Positions 7,711-15,191 of a DNA stretch of 39,310 nucleotides are shown piece by piece. Every line of letters begins with the position of its first letter. Position 1 is the stretch's first letter. Origin of the DNA: an uncultured Eubacterium sp. (GTDB taxonomy: Bacteria; Bacillota; Clostridia; Lachnospirales; CAG-274); contig UQRG01000003.1 of the NCBI GenBank assembly GCA_900543365.1, positions 1 to 39,310 on the forward strand, in the 5' to 3' direction. Made by a program: the position numbers and the translations under genes. Under the pieces are notes generated by a model. That model was not told the origin of the DNA and made no database searches. It worked only from the letters and a program-made list of their open reading frames with translations.

Positions 7711-7838
7711 TATTATAACTATATTTTCTCATATATTGATAAAAGTTGCAATATGTTTTTATTAAATTAAAATTAAATTTTGAATACAATGTTACATTAT
7801 TATTTCAAATTTAGCAAAAAATTAGTAAATAATACCAA

Positions 7839-7864
7839 AAAGACCTCTGTTTTCAGAGGTCTTT
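7839..7864 (-). terminator. Terminator of the IMP dehydrogenase gene
   Basis: AAAGACCTCTG, TTTT loop, CAGAGGTCTTT: an 11-bp perfect stem followed on the minus strand by further T bases. Confidence 0.92.
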
Positions 7865-7876
7865 ATATTATTATTA

Positions 7877-9382
7877 TTATTTTACAGGAGCTGCATTCTG
7901 ATCCTTAAGAACAACATCGTGAGCACCACCTTCTACAATACTAGTTGCAGAAACAAGGGTAATTCTAGCCTTTTCCTGTAATTCAGGAATAGTTAATGCA
8001 CCACAGTTACACATTGTTGAACGAACCTTTGAAAGTGTAATAGCAAGGTTGTCGTGTAAATAACCAGCATAAGGTACATAAGAATCAACGCCTTCTTCAA
8101 ATGAAAGCTTGCTTTCACCACCCATATCATATCTTTGCCAGTTTTTTGCTCTTGCAGAACCTTCTCCCCAGTATTCTTTCATATAGTTACCATTTACAAT
8201 AACCTTATTTGTAGGACTCTCTTCAAATCTTGAGAAGTATCTACCAAGCATACAGAAATCACAACCCATAGCGAGAGCTAAAGTAATGTGATAATCGTGA
8301 ACAATACCACCATCGGAACAAATTGGAATATAAACACCAGTTTCCTTGTAATATTCATCTCTAGCTGCAGCAACTTCAATAACAGATGTAGCCTGACCTC
8401 TACCTATACCCTTAGTTTCTCTAGTAATACAGATAGAACCGCCACCAATTTTAATAAAATCAGCACCAGCTTCAGCAAGGAATCTAAAACCTTCTCTATC
8501 AACTACATTACCAGCACCAACCTTAACAGTATTGCCATAATGTTCTCTAATCCAGTCAATAGTATTCTTCTGCCAAGCACTAAACCCTTCTGATGAGTCA
8601 ATACAAAGAACATCTGCACCAGCCTCAACTAAAGCAGGAACTCTTTCAGCAAAATCTCTTGTATTAATACCAGCACCTACAATATATCTCTTATGAGAAT
8701 CAAGAAGTTCCATAGTATTTTCCTTATGACTTTCATAGTCCTTTCTGAATACATAAGCCACAAGCCTTTGCTGGTCATCAACAATAGGAAGAGCATTTAA
8801 CTTCTTATCCCAAATAATATCATTAGCTTCCTTAAGAGTAGTACCCTCTTTAGCGTAAATCATATTTTCAATAGGAGTCATAAATTCACTAACCTTAGTA
8901 GCAGGGTCCATTCTGCTTACTCTGTAATCTCTGCTAGTAACAATACCAACAAGCTTACCAGTTGCAGTACCATCTTCAGTAACAGAAACAGTTGAATGAC
9001 CTGTTTCCTCTTTTAATGCAATAATATCAGCAAGGGTCTGGTCTGGTCTAATGTTAGAATCACTCTTAACAAATCCAGCCTTATAACTCTTAACTCTCTT
9101 AACCATTTCTGCCTGCTGTTCAACAGTCTGTGAGCCATAGATAAATGACACACCACCCTCCTTAGCAAGTGCAATAGCCATATTGTCATCAGAAACTGAC
9201 TGCATAATTGCAGATACTAAAGGAATATTCATAGTAAGAGGACATTCTTCCTCTCCTTTTCTGTACTTAACTAATGGAGTAACAAGACTAGCCTTAGCAG
9301 GGATACAAGCCTCTGATGAGTAGCCTGGTACCAATAAATATTCGCTAAAAGTATGTGATGGTTCTTTAAAATAGTATGCCAT
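7877..9382 (-). CDS. guaB: IMP dehydrogenase, divergent clostridial form
   Basis: Converts IMP to XMP with NAD+, the first step to GMP. Start ATG 9382 follows AAAGGAGA; a longer frame from a GTG at 9463 runs into the leader and has no ribosome site. The 501-residue product has the barrel N-terminus, two CBS domains inserted at about 105-218 (SVTEDGTATGKLVGIVTSRD and ALPIVDDQQRLVAYVFRKD), and the loop GGGSICIT with the catalytic Cys318. SDGGI at 356-360 and a flap with NWQRY (Arg417-Tyr418) follow; that Arg-Tyr pair argues for dehydrogenase rather than GMP reductase. The segments GRYFSRFEESP and EGSARAKNWQRY differ from classical GuaB, so it belongs to a separate branch. It is a single-gene unit with its own promoter, a leader and a terminator. 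Confidence 0.88.
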   Translation of the reverse strand: MAYYFKEPSHTFSEYLLVPGYSSEACIPAKASLVTPLVKYRKGEEECPLTMNIPLVSAIMQSVSDDNMAIALAKEGGVSFIYGSQTVEQQAEMVKRVKSYKAGFVKSDSNIRPDQTLADIIALKEETGHSTVSVTEDGTATGKLVGIVTSRDYRVSRMDPATKVSEFMTPIENMIYAKEGTTLKEANDIIWDKKLNALPIVDDQQRLVAYVFRKDYESHKENTMELLDSHKRYIVGAGINTRDFAERVPALVEAGADVLCIDSSEGFSAWQKNTIDWIREHYGNTVKVGAGNVVDREGFRFLAEAGADFIKIGGGSICITRETKGIGRGQATSVIEVAAARDEYYKETGVYIPICSDGGIVHDYHITLALAMGCDFCMLGRYFSRFEESPTNKVIVNGNYMKEYWGEGSARAKNWQRYDMGGESKLSFEEGVDSYVPYAGYLHDNLAITLSKVRSTMCNCGALTIPELQEKARITLVSATSIVEGGAHDVVLKDQNAAPVK

Positions 9383-9522
9383 TTTTCTAATCTCCTTTGT
9401 TAAAAATTTAATTTTTTGTGTTCTACAATTACAACAAAAACGATTTCTAAGAAAAACTTTCACAATCGTTTTTGAGTATCGTTACCGAGAAAGTTTAATC
9501 AATATTAATTAAACTTATATTA
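9383..9522 (-). other. Structured mRNA leader of the IMP dehydrogenase gene
   Basis: Read on the minus strand, AAGTTTAAT (9516-9508) can pair with ATTAAACTT (9499-9491). AAAAACGATT (9473-9464) can pair with AATCGTTTTT (9445-9436), a terminator-like hairpin. The loop of that hairpin holds GAAAGTTT (9461-9454), complementary to AAACTTTC (9496-9489), which overlaps an arm of the first hairpin. The two states compete. No purine riboswitch core is seen. Confidence 0.4.
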
Positions 9523-9528
9523 AAATCT

Positions 9529-9557
9529 ATGATAACATAATATGTAAAATTATGCAA
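9529..9557 (-). promoter_or_regulatory. Promoter of the IMP dehydrogenase gene
   Basis: TTGCAT (9552-9557), 17 bases, TATCAT (9529-9534) on the minus strand. Confidence 0.6.
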
Positions 9558-9583
9558 GATATTTTTACATATTTAAACACAAC

Positions 9584-10531
9584 TTATTTCATTGAGTCCA
9601 CAGAACCTAATACATTTTCAATCTTATATTCAACAAGTTCCTGAACCATATCTCTTGCAACACCAAGGTATCCTCTAGGGTCAAAGTTTTCTGGCTTATC
9701 AACAAATGATTTTCTAATACCAGCAGTCATAGCAAGTCTAATATCGGTATCCATATTAATCTTACAAACAGCCATACTAGATGCCTTTCTCAACATTTCA
9801 ACAGGTATACCCTTAGCTCCCTTAATGTTACCACCATATTGATTACACATTTCAATAACAGCAGGGTCAACACTTGATGCACCGTGAAGAACAATTGGAT
9901 AGTTATGGAAACCTTCAGCCTCAAGCTTTTCTGTAATAAGTGCAAGTCTGTCAAAGTCAAGTTTAGCCTCACCCTTAAACTTGTAAGCACCGTGACTTGT
10001 GCCAATAGCAATAGCTAAAGAATCAACGCCAGTTCTCTTAACAAAATCAACTGCTTGATCTGGGTCAGTATATGTAGCATTTGCTGCATCTACATTAACA
10101 TCATCCTCAACACCAGCAAGTTTGCCAAGTTCAGCCTCAACAACAACACCGTGAGCGTGAGCATAGTCTACAACTTCCTTAGTCTTTGCTACATTTTCTT
10201 CATATTCAAAGTGAGAACCATCAAACATAACAGAAGTAAAGCCATTTTCAACACAAAGCTTAACAGTTTCAAGGTCTGGACCGTGGTCAAGATGTAAAGC
10301 AACATCTACACCAGTTTCTTCAACAAGTGCCTTAACCATACCTAATAAACACTGAGGACCAGCATACTTTAATGCTGACTTAGAACACTGTAAAATAACA
10401 GCAGAATTCTTAGCAGCAGCACCTCTAACTACGCCTTGAATAATTTCCATATTATTGATATTAAAAGCACCAATAGAATACTTTCCCTCAAACGCTTTCT
10501 TAAACATTTCCTTTGTTGTAACTAATGCCAT
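9584..10531 (-). CDS. fba: Class II fructose-1,6-bisphosphate aldolase
   Basis: Zinc-dependent aldolase that splits fructose 1,6-bisphosphate into two triose phosphates in glycolysis and runs in reverse in gluconeogenesis. The 315-residue product has the normal length and the class II landmarks: GAFNINNMEIIQGV near the N-terminus, HLDHG at residues 80-84 (catalytic Asp82, zinc ligand His83), MFDGSHFEYEEN, GTSHGAYKF, LHGASSV and the KINMDTDIR phosphate/substrate segment. AAGGAGG precedes the ATG. It has its own promoter and lies between rpmF and the IMP dehydrogenase gene, on the same strand as both. Tagatose-bisphosphate aldolases are close relatives, but the length and the NMDTD motif fit glycolytic Fba. 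Confidence 0.95.
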   Translation of the reverse strand: MALVTTKEMFKKAFEGKYSIGAFNINNMEIIQGVVRGAAAKNSAVILQCSKSALKYAGPQCLLGMVKALVEETGVDVALHLDHGPDLETVKLCVENGFTSVMFDGSHFEYEENVAKTKEVVDYAHAHGVVVEAELGKLAGVEDDVNVDAANATYTDPDQAVDFVKRTGVDSLAIAIGTSHGAYKFKGEAKLDFDRLALITEKLEAEGFHNYPIVLHGASSVDPAVIEMCNQYGGNIKGAKGIPVEMLRKASSMAVCKINMDTDIRLAMTAGIRKSFVDKPENFDPRGYLGVARDMVQELVEYKIENVLGSVDSMK

Positions 10532-10569
10532 AATATTTCCTCCTTAATACTTTTTTAATTGTTAAAATA

Positions 10570-10598
10570 ATTATAGCACACGCCATAATTTTAAGCAA
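10570..10598 (-). promoter_or_regulatory. Promoter of fba
   Basis: TTGCTT (10593-10598), 17 bases, perfect TATAAT (10570-10575), minus strand. Confidence 0.7.
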
Positions 10599-10706
10599 CT
10601 GATTTATGAACTTTTTATGTATATTTTTATTTAAAAAATTACAAGAAATACTAAAGAAATAAATTACCTTTTATTGGTATTGCAATATTTATATATACAC
10701 TTTATA

Positions 10707-10889
10707 TTAGTCTACAGCTACGATTGACTTCTTGTTGTAAGAACCACAATTCTTGCATACTCTATGAGGCATCATTAACTCGCCGCACTTGCTACAAGCT
10801 ACTAAAGTTGGAGTAGCAATCTTCCAGCTCTGAGCCTTTCTCTTATCTCTCTTAGACTTAGACATCTTACCCTTAGGACAAATTGACAT
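10707..10889 (-). CDS. rpmF: 50S ribosomal protein L32
   Basis: Sixty residues, the usual L32 size. The basic N-terminal SKSKRDKRKAQSW is followed by a zinc ribbon with CSKCGELMMPHRVCKNCG: four cysteines in CxxC...CxxC, the zinc-binding (C+) form of L32. AGGAGGTG lies upstream of the ATG. It follows yceD by 32 bases, the usual bacterial yceD-rpmF pair. Confidence 0.97.
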   Translation of the reverse strand: MSICPKGKMSKSKRDKRKAQSWKIATPTLVACSKCGELMMPHRVCKNCGSYNKKSIVAVD

Positions 10890-10921
10890 TTCTATACACC
10901 TCCTTGATTTAATAAAATAAA

Positions 10922-11401
10922 TTAATCATCATTAAAAAGATTTAACAACTTTTCAAATTGTGGATTAACATAACCCCTGTCACAGCCACAATCGCCGTCA
11001 TTTAAGTTATGACCGCATTTAGGGCAAAGGCCCTTACAATCATCGGAACACAAAACCTGCATAGGCATATTCAGTATGATGTTAGCTATGACAGCCGGTT
11101 TCAAATCAATGGTCTTATCTGAAAGCTCCCAAATCTCCTCATCTGAATCAGGAGTTTCTGAAAACACCTCATTCAAATCAAAATCAAGTTTGGTTTCAAA
11201 AGCACTAAGACATAAGTCACAATTCAAATTTAAAACCGTCTTAACCTTGCCGTCAACAATATAATCAGTTCCCTGTCTGTAAACAATGCCTGTTACTTCA
11301 GCAGAAACCAGAATCATATAGTTATCTCTAAGAAATACAAAATTATCACTAAAGTTAAAGTTTTCCTTCTTATCAGCAAGATATTTAACATCAATAAGCA
11401 T
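10922..11401 (-). CDS. yceD: YceD-family protein (DUF177)
   Basis: A 159-residue protein of the YceD/DUF177 family, linked in plants and E. coli to 23S rRNA processing or accumulation. Conserved features are CDLCLSAFET (about residues 60-69) and, near the C-terminus, CSDDCKGLCPKCGHNLNDG followed by CGC, together a likely metal-binding cysteine cluster. It is co-transcribed with rpmF from a consensus promoter. The upstream leader has a hairpin just before the ribosome site (see 11422-11440). Confidence 0.9.
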   Translation of the reverse strand: MLIDVKYLADKKENFNFSDNFVFLRDNYMILVSAEVTGIVYRQGTDYIVDGKVKTVLNLNCDLCLSAFETKLDFDLNEVFSETPDSDEEIWELSDKTIDLKPAVIANIILNMPMQVLCSDDCKGLCPKCGHNLNDGDCGCDRGYVNPQFEKLLNLFNDD

Positions 11402-11421
11402 AATAACACTCCTGTTCCGCA

Positions 11422-11440
11422 GGAATAGTCAGCCTATTCC
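11422..11440 (-). other. Hairpin in the yceD-rpmF leader
   Basis: GGAATAG-TCAGC-CTATTCC is a perfect 7-bp stem. It sits about 20 bases before the yceD ATG and next to the CAGGAG ribosome site; TTCC-TGC-GGAA offers a competing fold. It may control translation of the unit, possibly by ribosomal-protein feedback, but no known L32 leader motif is recognised. Confidence 0.4.
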
Positions 11441-11485
11441 GTAGCGTCAAGCAAATAAGCATTGCCCGACAACACATCAAATGAT

Positions 11486-11514
11486 ATTATATCATTAGGG
11501 TTGTATTTTGTCAA
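11486..11514 (-). promoter_or_regulatory. Promoter of yceD-rpmF
   Basis: Perfect TTGACA (11509-11514), 17 bases, perfect TATAAT (11486-11491) on the minus strand. Confidence 0.9.
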
Positions 11515-11554
11515 GCAATTTTTCTTTTCAAATTTAATTTTTTAAAATTTAATA

Positions 11555-11576
11555 TCAGGGTGCATAAACACCCTGA
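11555..11576 (-). terminator. Terminator of pta-ackA
   Basis: TCAGGGTG-CATAAA-CACCCTGA: an 8-bp stem. The T tract after it on the minus strand is broken (ATTAAATTTT), so strength is uncertain. Confidence 0.75.
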
Positions 11577-11609
11577 CAATCAATAAAATTCAAAATTTAC
11601 AAAAATAAA

Positions 11610-12800
11610 TTAGTTTAATAAATCCATAGTATCCTGAGCAATCATTAATTCCTCATCAGTTGGAATAATGAAAGTCTTAATCTTGCTACCCTCACCAGTA
11701 AAGTCAATGTCTTCACCACGAAGCTTATTCTTTTCATCATCAATCTTAACGCCAAGGCAATCAAGATATTCACAAATAGCAGCTCTATGACCACCGTTAT
11801 TTTCACCAATACCAGCAGTAAATACAATGGCATCACAACCACCGAGAGCAACATAGTATGAACCAATGTACTTAGCAATCTGATATCTAAACATATCAAG
11901 AGCTAACTTACATCTTTCATCACCTTCGTTCATACCAGCTTCTACATCTCTATAGTCACTTGAACGACCTGTTACACCAAGAATACCAGACTTCTTATTC
12001 ATAATAGTATCGATTTCGTCTGGAGTTAAGTTTTCGTGCTTCATTAAGTAAGGTACAATAGCAGGGTCAATATCACCACATCTAGTACCCATTTCAAAGC
12101 CAGCTAAAGGAGTAAGACCCATTGATGTATCAATAACCTTACCATCCTTAACAGCAGCAATAGAAGAACCATTACCTAAATGGCAAGTAATAATCTTGCT
12201 GTGCTCTGGATTACCAAGCATTTCAATAGCTCTCTTAGAAACATATCTATGACTAGTACCGTGGAAACCATATCTTCTTACATTATACTTCTCATAGTAT
12301 TCATAAGGAAGAGCATACATATAAGCCTTTGCTGGCATAGTCTGATGGAATGCAGTATCAAATACAGCAATGTTAGGAACGCCAGGCATAAGCTTTTCAC
12401 AAGCCTCAATACCCATAAGGTTTGCAGGATTGTGTAAAGGACCTAAATCAAAGCACTTTCTAACAACTTCCTTAACTTCTTCAGTTACTACGCAAGACTT
12501 AGTAAAGTACTTGCTACCGTGAAGTACTCTATGACCAACACCGTTGATTTCAGAAAGGCTAGAAATAACACCACACTCTGGGTCAACAAGTTTTTCCATA
12601 ACAAGCTTAATAGCTTCATCGTGATTCTTTAAAGGCTGTTCAAATACAACCTTGTCCTTACCAGTTGGTCTATGCTGAAGATTAGAACCCTCAATACCGA
12701 TTCTTTCAACTAAACCCTTAGCTAAAACTTCGTTGTTGTCCATATTGTACAACTGATACTTTAAAGATGAACTACCGCAATTAATAACTAAAATTTTCAT
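11610..12800 (-). CDS. ackA: Acetate kinase
   Basis: Transfers phosphate from acetyl phosphate to ADP, giving acetate and ATP by substrate-level phosphorylation. The 396-residue protein starts with the ASKHA-fold phosphate loop MKILVINCGSSSLKYQLY. It has VFDTAFHQTMP, the hallmark YGFHGTSHRYVS, HLGNGSSIAAVKDGK, and the C-terminal FTAGIGENNG nucleotide motif. The length is normal. The gene lies 21 bases after pta on the same strand, so the two are one operon, and a stem-loop follows. In an anaerobe this pair is a main ATP-yielding route for acetyl-CoA. Confidence 0.98.
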   Translation of the reverse strand: MKILVINCGSSSLKYQLYNMDNNEVLAKGLVERIGIEGSNLQHRPTGKDKVVFEQPLKNHDEAIKLVMEKLVDPECGVISSLSEINGVGHRVLHGSKYFTKSCVVTEEVKEVVRKCFDLGPLHNPANLMGIEACEKLMPGVPNIAVFDTAFHQTMPAKAYMYALPYEYYEKYNVRRYGFHGTSHRYVSKRAIEMLGNPEHSKIITCHLGNGSSIAAVKDGKVIDTSMGLTPLAGFEMGTRCGDIDPAIVPYLMKHENLTPDEIDTIMNKKSGILGVTGRSSDYRDVEAGMNEGDERCKLALDMFRYQIAKYIGSYYVALGGCDAIVFTAGIGENNGGHRAAICEYLDCLGVKIDDEKNKLRGEDIDFTGEGSKIKTFIIPTDEELMIAQDTMDLLN

Positions 12801-12821
12801 TTATTTTCTCCTTAAAAAATA

Positions 12822-13823
12822 TTACTTACCAGCTAACTGAGCCTGAACTGCTGTCATAGCAACAACACCTACGATATCTTCTGCAAAACAACCTCTTGAA
12901 AGGTCATTAACAGGCATTGAAAGACCCTGTAAAACCGGACCATAAGCTTCAGCCTTAGCTAATCTCTGAACTAATTTATAACCAATGTTACCAGCTTCAA
13001 GACTTGGGAATACAAGAGTATTAGCGTGACCAGCAACCTTGCTTTCTGGAGCTTTTAATGCACCAACCTCTGGAACTAAAGCTGCATCAAGCTGCAATTC
13101 ACCGTCAATTTCGATTTCTGGGAATCTTTCCTGAGCCATCTTAACAGCGTCAGCTACCTTAGTAACATCATCGTGCTTAGCACTACCCTTAGAAGAGTAA
13201 GAAAGCATAGCTACCTTAGGCTCACCACCTGTAAACATCTTAAATGATTCAGCAGAAAGACCAGCAATTTCAGCAAGTTTAGCAGAATCAAGGTCAGTAT
13301 TAACAGCACAGTCAGCAAATACAAAAAGACCATTGTCACCAAATTCACAATTTGGTACTTCCATAAGGAAGAAACCAGATACAGAACTAATACCAGGCTT
13401 AGTCTTTAATAACTGGAGAGCTGGTCTAATTGTGTTACCAGTTGAGTGGCAAGCACCTGAAACAGCACCATCAGCATCACCACACTTACACATAAGACAA
13501 GCATAGTACATATAATCCTTAGTCATCATTTCTTCAGCAGATTCAGGAGTAACACCCTTCTTGCTTCTTAATTCAACAAATTTGTCAATATACTTCTGTC
13601 TGTTAGGATCAGTAAATGGGTCTACAATAGTAGCACCTGTAATATCATAACCCTTGCTGTTTTCAGCAACTTCCTCAGGAGTACCGATAATTACAAGATT
13701 AGCAATACCCTCCTTTAAAATCTGTTCTGCAGCAGCAAATGTTCTCTTATCCATAGATTCAGGTAAAACAATAGTTTTCTTGTCTGCCTTAGCTTTAGCC
13801 TTAAGGCTGTCCATAATACTCAT
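12822..13823 (-). CDS. pta: Phosphate acetyltransferase
   Basis: Converts acetyl-CoA and phosphate to acetyl phosphate and CoA. The start is ATG 13823, eight bases after AAAGGAG. A longer frame from a TTG at 13841 would place the ribosome site inside the gene. The 333-residue product is the short, single-domain Pta form. Recognisable segments are SGACHSTGNTIRPALQLLK, LSYSSKGSAKHDDVTKV, LQLDAALVPEVG and the C-terminal LPVNDLSRG-like stretch (here MPVNDLSRGCFAEDIVG). It is first in the operon with ackA, with a consensus-quality promoter, and a small palindrome lies at the expected start of the mRNA. Confidence 0.97.
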   Translation of the reverse strand: MSIMDSLKAKAKADKKTIVLPESMDKRTFAAAEQILKEGIANLVIIGTPEEVAENSKGYDITGATIVDPFTDPNRQKYIDKFVELRSKKGVTPESAEEMMTKDYMYYACLMCKCGDADGAVSGACHSTGNTIRPALQLLKTKPGISSVSGFFLMEVPNCEFGDNGLFVFADCAVNTDLDSAKLAEIAGLSAESFKMFTGGEPKVAMLSYSSKGSAKHDDVTKVADAVKMAQERFPEIEIDGELQLDAALVPEVGALKAPESKVAGHANTLVFPSLEAGNIGYKLVQRLAKAEAYGPVLQGLSMPVNDLSRGCFAEDIVGVVAMTAVQAQLAGK

Positions 13824-13861
13824 ATTTTTTTCTCCTTTCAAAGTTGAAGTATTTAATTTTC

Positions 13862-13875
13862 AGAGTACATACTCT
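13862..13875. repeat. Palindrome in the pta 5' region
   Basis: AGAGTA-CA-TACTCT, two perfect 6-base arms, lies about 5-18 bases after the expected transcription start. It could be an operator or a short 5' mRNA hairpin. Confidence 0.4.
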
Positions 13876-13886
13876 TATCTACTTTA

Positions 13887-13915
13887 ATTATAAACCTTTT
13901 ACTCCTTCTTGACAA
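13887..13915 (-). promoter_or_regulatory. Promoter of pta-ackA
   Basis: TTGTCA (13910-13915), 17 bases, perfect TATAAT (13887-13892), minus strand. Confidence 0.85.
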
Positions 13916-13993
13916 CAACTTTTTTCAAAAAAATGGATTTTTTAATTATTTTTTGTTATACTTATGATTATAAATCTTAAAAGGAGCATTAAA

Positions 13994-14980
13994 ATGGCTG
14001 TTGGAATAATTGCAGAATACAACCCTTTTCATAAAGGACATAAATATCATATTGACTCTACAATAAAAGCAACTTGTGAAGATATTGTAGCTATAATAAG
14101 CGGTAACTTTGTACAAAGAGGAGAGCCAGCCTTATTTAAAAAACATATTAGGACAAAAATGGCACTTTTAAACGGCGTTTCTATGGTACTTGAATTGCCA
14201 GTTGAATATGCAACCGGCTCTGCTGATGTTTTTTCATTTGGTGCAGTCAATATATTAAATGAAAGCCGTATTATAGATAAACTTTCCTTTGGAAGCGAAA
14301 ACGGGGAAACAGCTATATTTGAAAATATAGCACGAATACTTAATAATGAGCCAACTTTATTTAAAAAACATTTAAAAGAAAACCTTAACTTAGGTATGTC
14401 ATATCCTTTGGCAAGGAATTCTGCCCTTGAAAGTTACATTGGAAAAAAGCTAAGTTTTATGAATAAGCCAAACAATATACTTGCACTTGAGTATATAAGA
14501 CAGTTACAAAAACTAAATAGTAACATTAAACCATTTACAATAGAAAGAATTATTTCAGATTACAACAGCAACAATTTAAGTGGCGAAATTTCATCAGCAT
14601 CAGCTATTAGAACAGCAATTTTAAACAATGATTACTCTGCTCTTAATTCAATACCAAATAACTGCAAAGAATTCTTTAATAATATAAATCCACCATTAAT
14701 TGACAATTTTTCTCAAATATTGTCTTATATATTAAGGACCAAAAATCCAAAAGATATATCAGAATATGCTGATATTACTGAAGGTCTTGAAAACAGAATA
14801 ATAAATACTAATTTCAACACAATAACAGAATTAATAGAAAACATAAAAACTAAAAGATACACTTATTCTAAATTACAAAAAGCAATTCTTCATATATTAC
14901 TTGGAATAAAAAAGAATGACCAAATAAAAAAGCCTGAATATATAAGAGTTCTAGGTTTTAGAAAAGATAAAAAAATCTAA
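13994..14980 (+). CDS. tmcAL: tRNA(Met) cytidine acetate ligase TmcAL (YlbM), cut short by a frameshift
   Basis: TmcAL activates acetate with ATP and acetylates the wobble cytidine of elongator tRNA-Met. The start is ATG 13994 after AAAGGAG; a longer frame from 13964 has no ribosome site. The N-terminal nucleotidyltransferase domain shows VGIIAEYNPFHKGHKYH with the HxGH motif at residues 13-16, SGNFVQRGEPALFKKHIRTK, LELPVEYATGSADVFSFGAV and, later, SASAIRTAI. The reading frame stops after 328 residues, inside the usual C-terminal YIRVLGF segment. The expected end of the protein continues in the +1 frame from 14976 to 15113. The break is at a run of seven A (14969-14975). It is divergent from pta, a common Clostridia arrangement, and acetate is its substrate. 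Confidence 0.9.
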   Translation: MAVGIIAEYNPFHKGHKYHIDSTIKATCEDIVAIISGNFVQRGEPALFKKHIRTKMALLNGVSMVLELPVEYATGSADVFSFGAVNILNESRIIDKLSFGSENGETAIFENIARILNNEPTLFKKHLKENLNLGMSYPLARNSALESYIGKKLSFMNKPNNILALEYIRQLQKLNSNIKPFTIERIISDYNSNNLSGEISSASAIRTAILNNDYSALNSIPNNCKEFFNNINPPLIDNFSQILSYILRTKNPKDISEYADITEGLENRIINTNFNTITELIENIKTKRYTYSKLQKAILHILLGIKKNDQIKKPEYIRVLGFRKDKKI

Positions 14981-15113
14981 CATTCCGGTTATAATTGGAA
15001 TTAAAGAAAATGAAGAACTTCTAAAACAAGAAATAATAAGCACGGATATTTACAATATTCCTTTAGGTATAGATAAAGGCGAGGAATATAAAAATGGTGT
15101 TATTGTAATATAA
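14976..15113 (+). pseudogene. tmcAL: Displaced C-terminal part of tmcAL (+1 frame)
   Basis: Reading from 14976 gives SNIPVIIGIKENEELLKQ, then STDIYNIPLGIDKGEEY and KNGVIVI, and a TAA at 15111-15113. This matches the normal YlbM/TmcAL ending, which has a KKS-x-x-PVI strand, an x-TDIY motif and a final G-x-E/D-x-x-x-PII-like strand. Removing one A from the A7 run would give one continuous protein of about 372 residues. No start codon or ribosome site serves this piece on its own. Confidence 0.8.
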
Positions 15114-15128
15114 AAAGTTTTATTTTTA

Positions 15129-15157
15129 TTGACATATCTTTTATTTCAATTTATACT
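15129..15157 (+). promoter_or_regulatory. Promoter of the secreted-protein gene at 15192
   Basis: Perfect TTGACA (15129-15134), 17 bases, TATACT (15152-15157), 34 bases before the start codon. Confidence 0.8.
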
Positions 15158-15191
15158 TAAAATATAAGTATAAATAAAGGAGGTATTTATT

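Noticed and set aside
9383..9583. Purine (guanine or PreQ1) riboswitch before the IMP dehydrogenase gene
   Set aside because: The conserved core bases are not present; only simple competing hairpins can be drawn.
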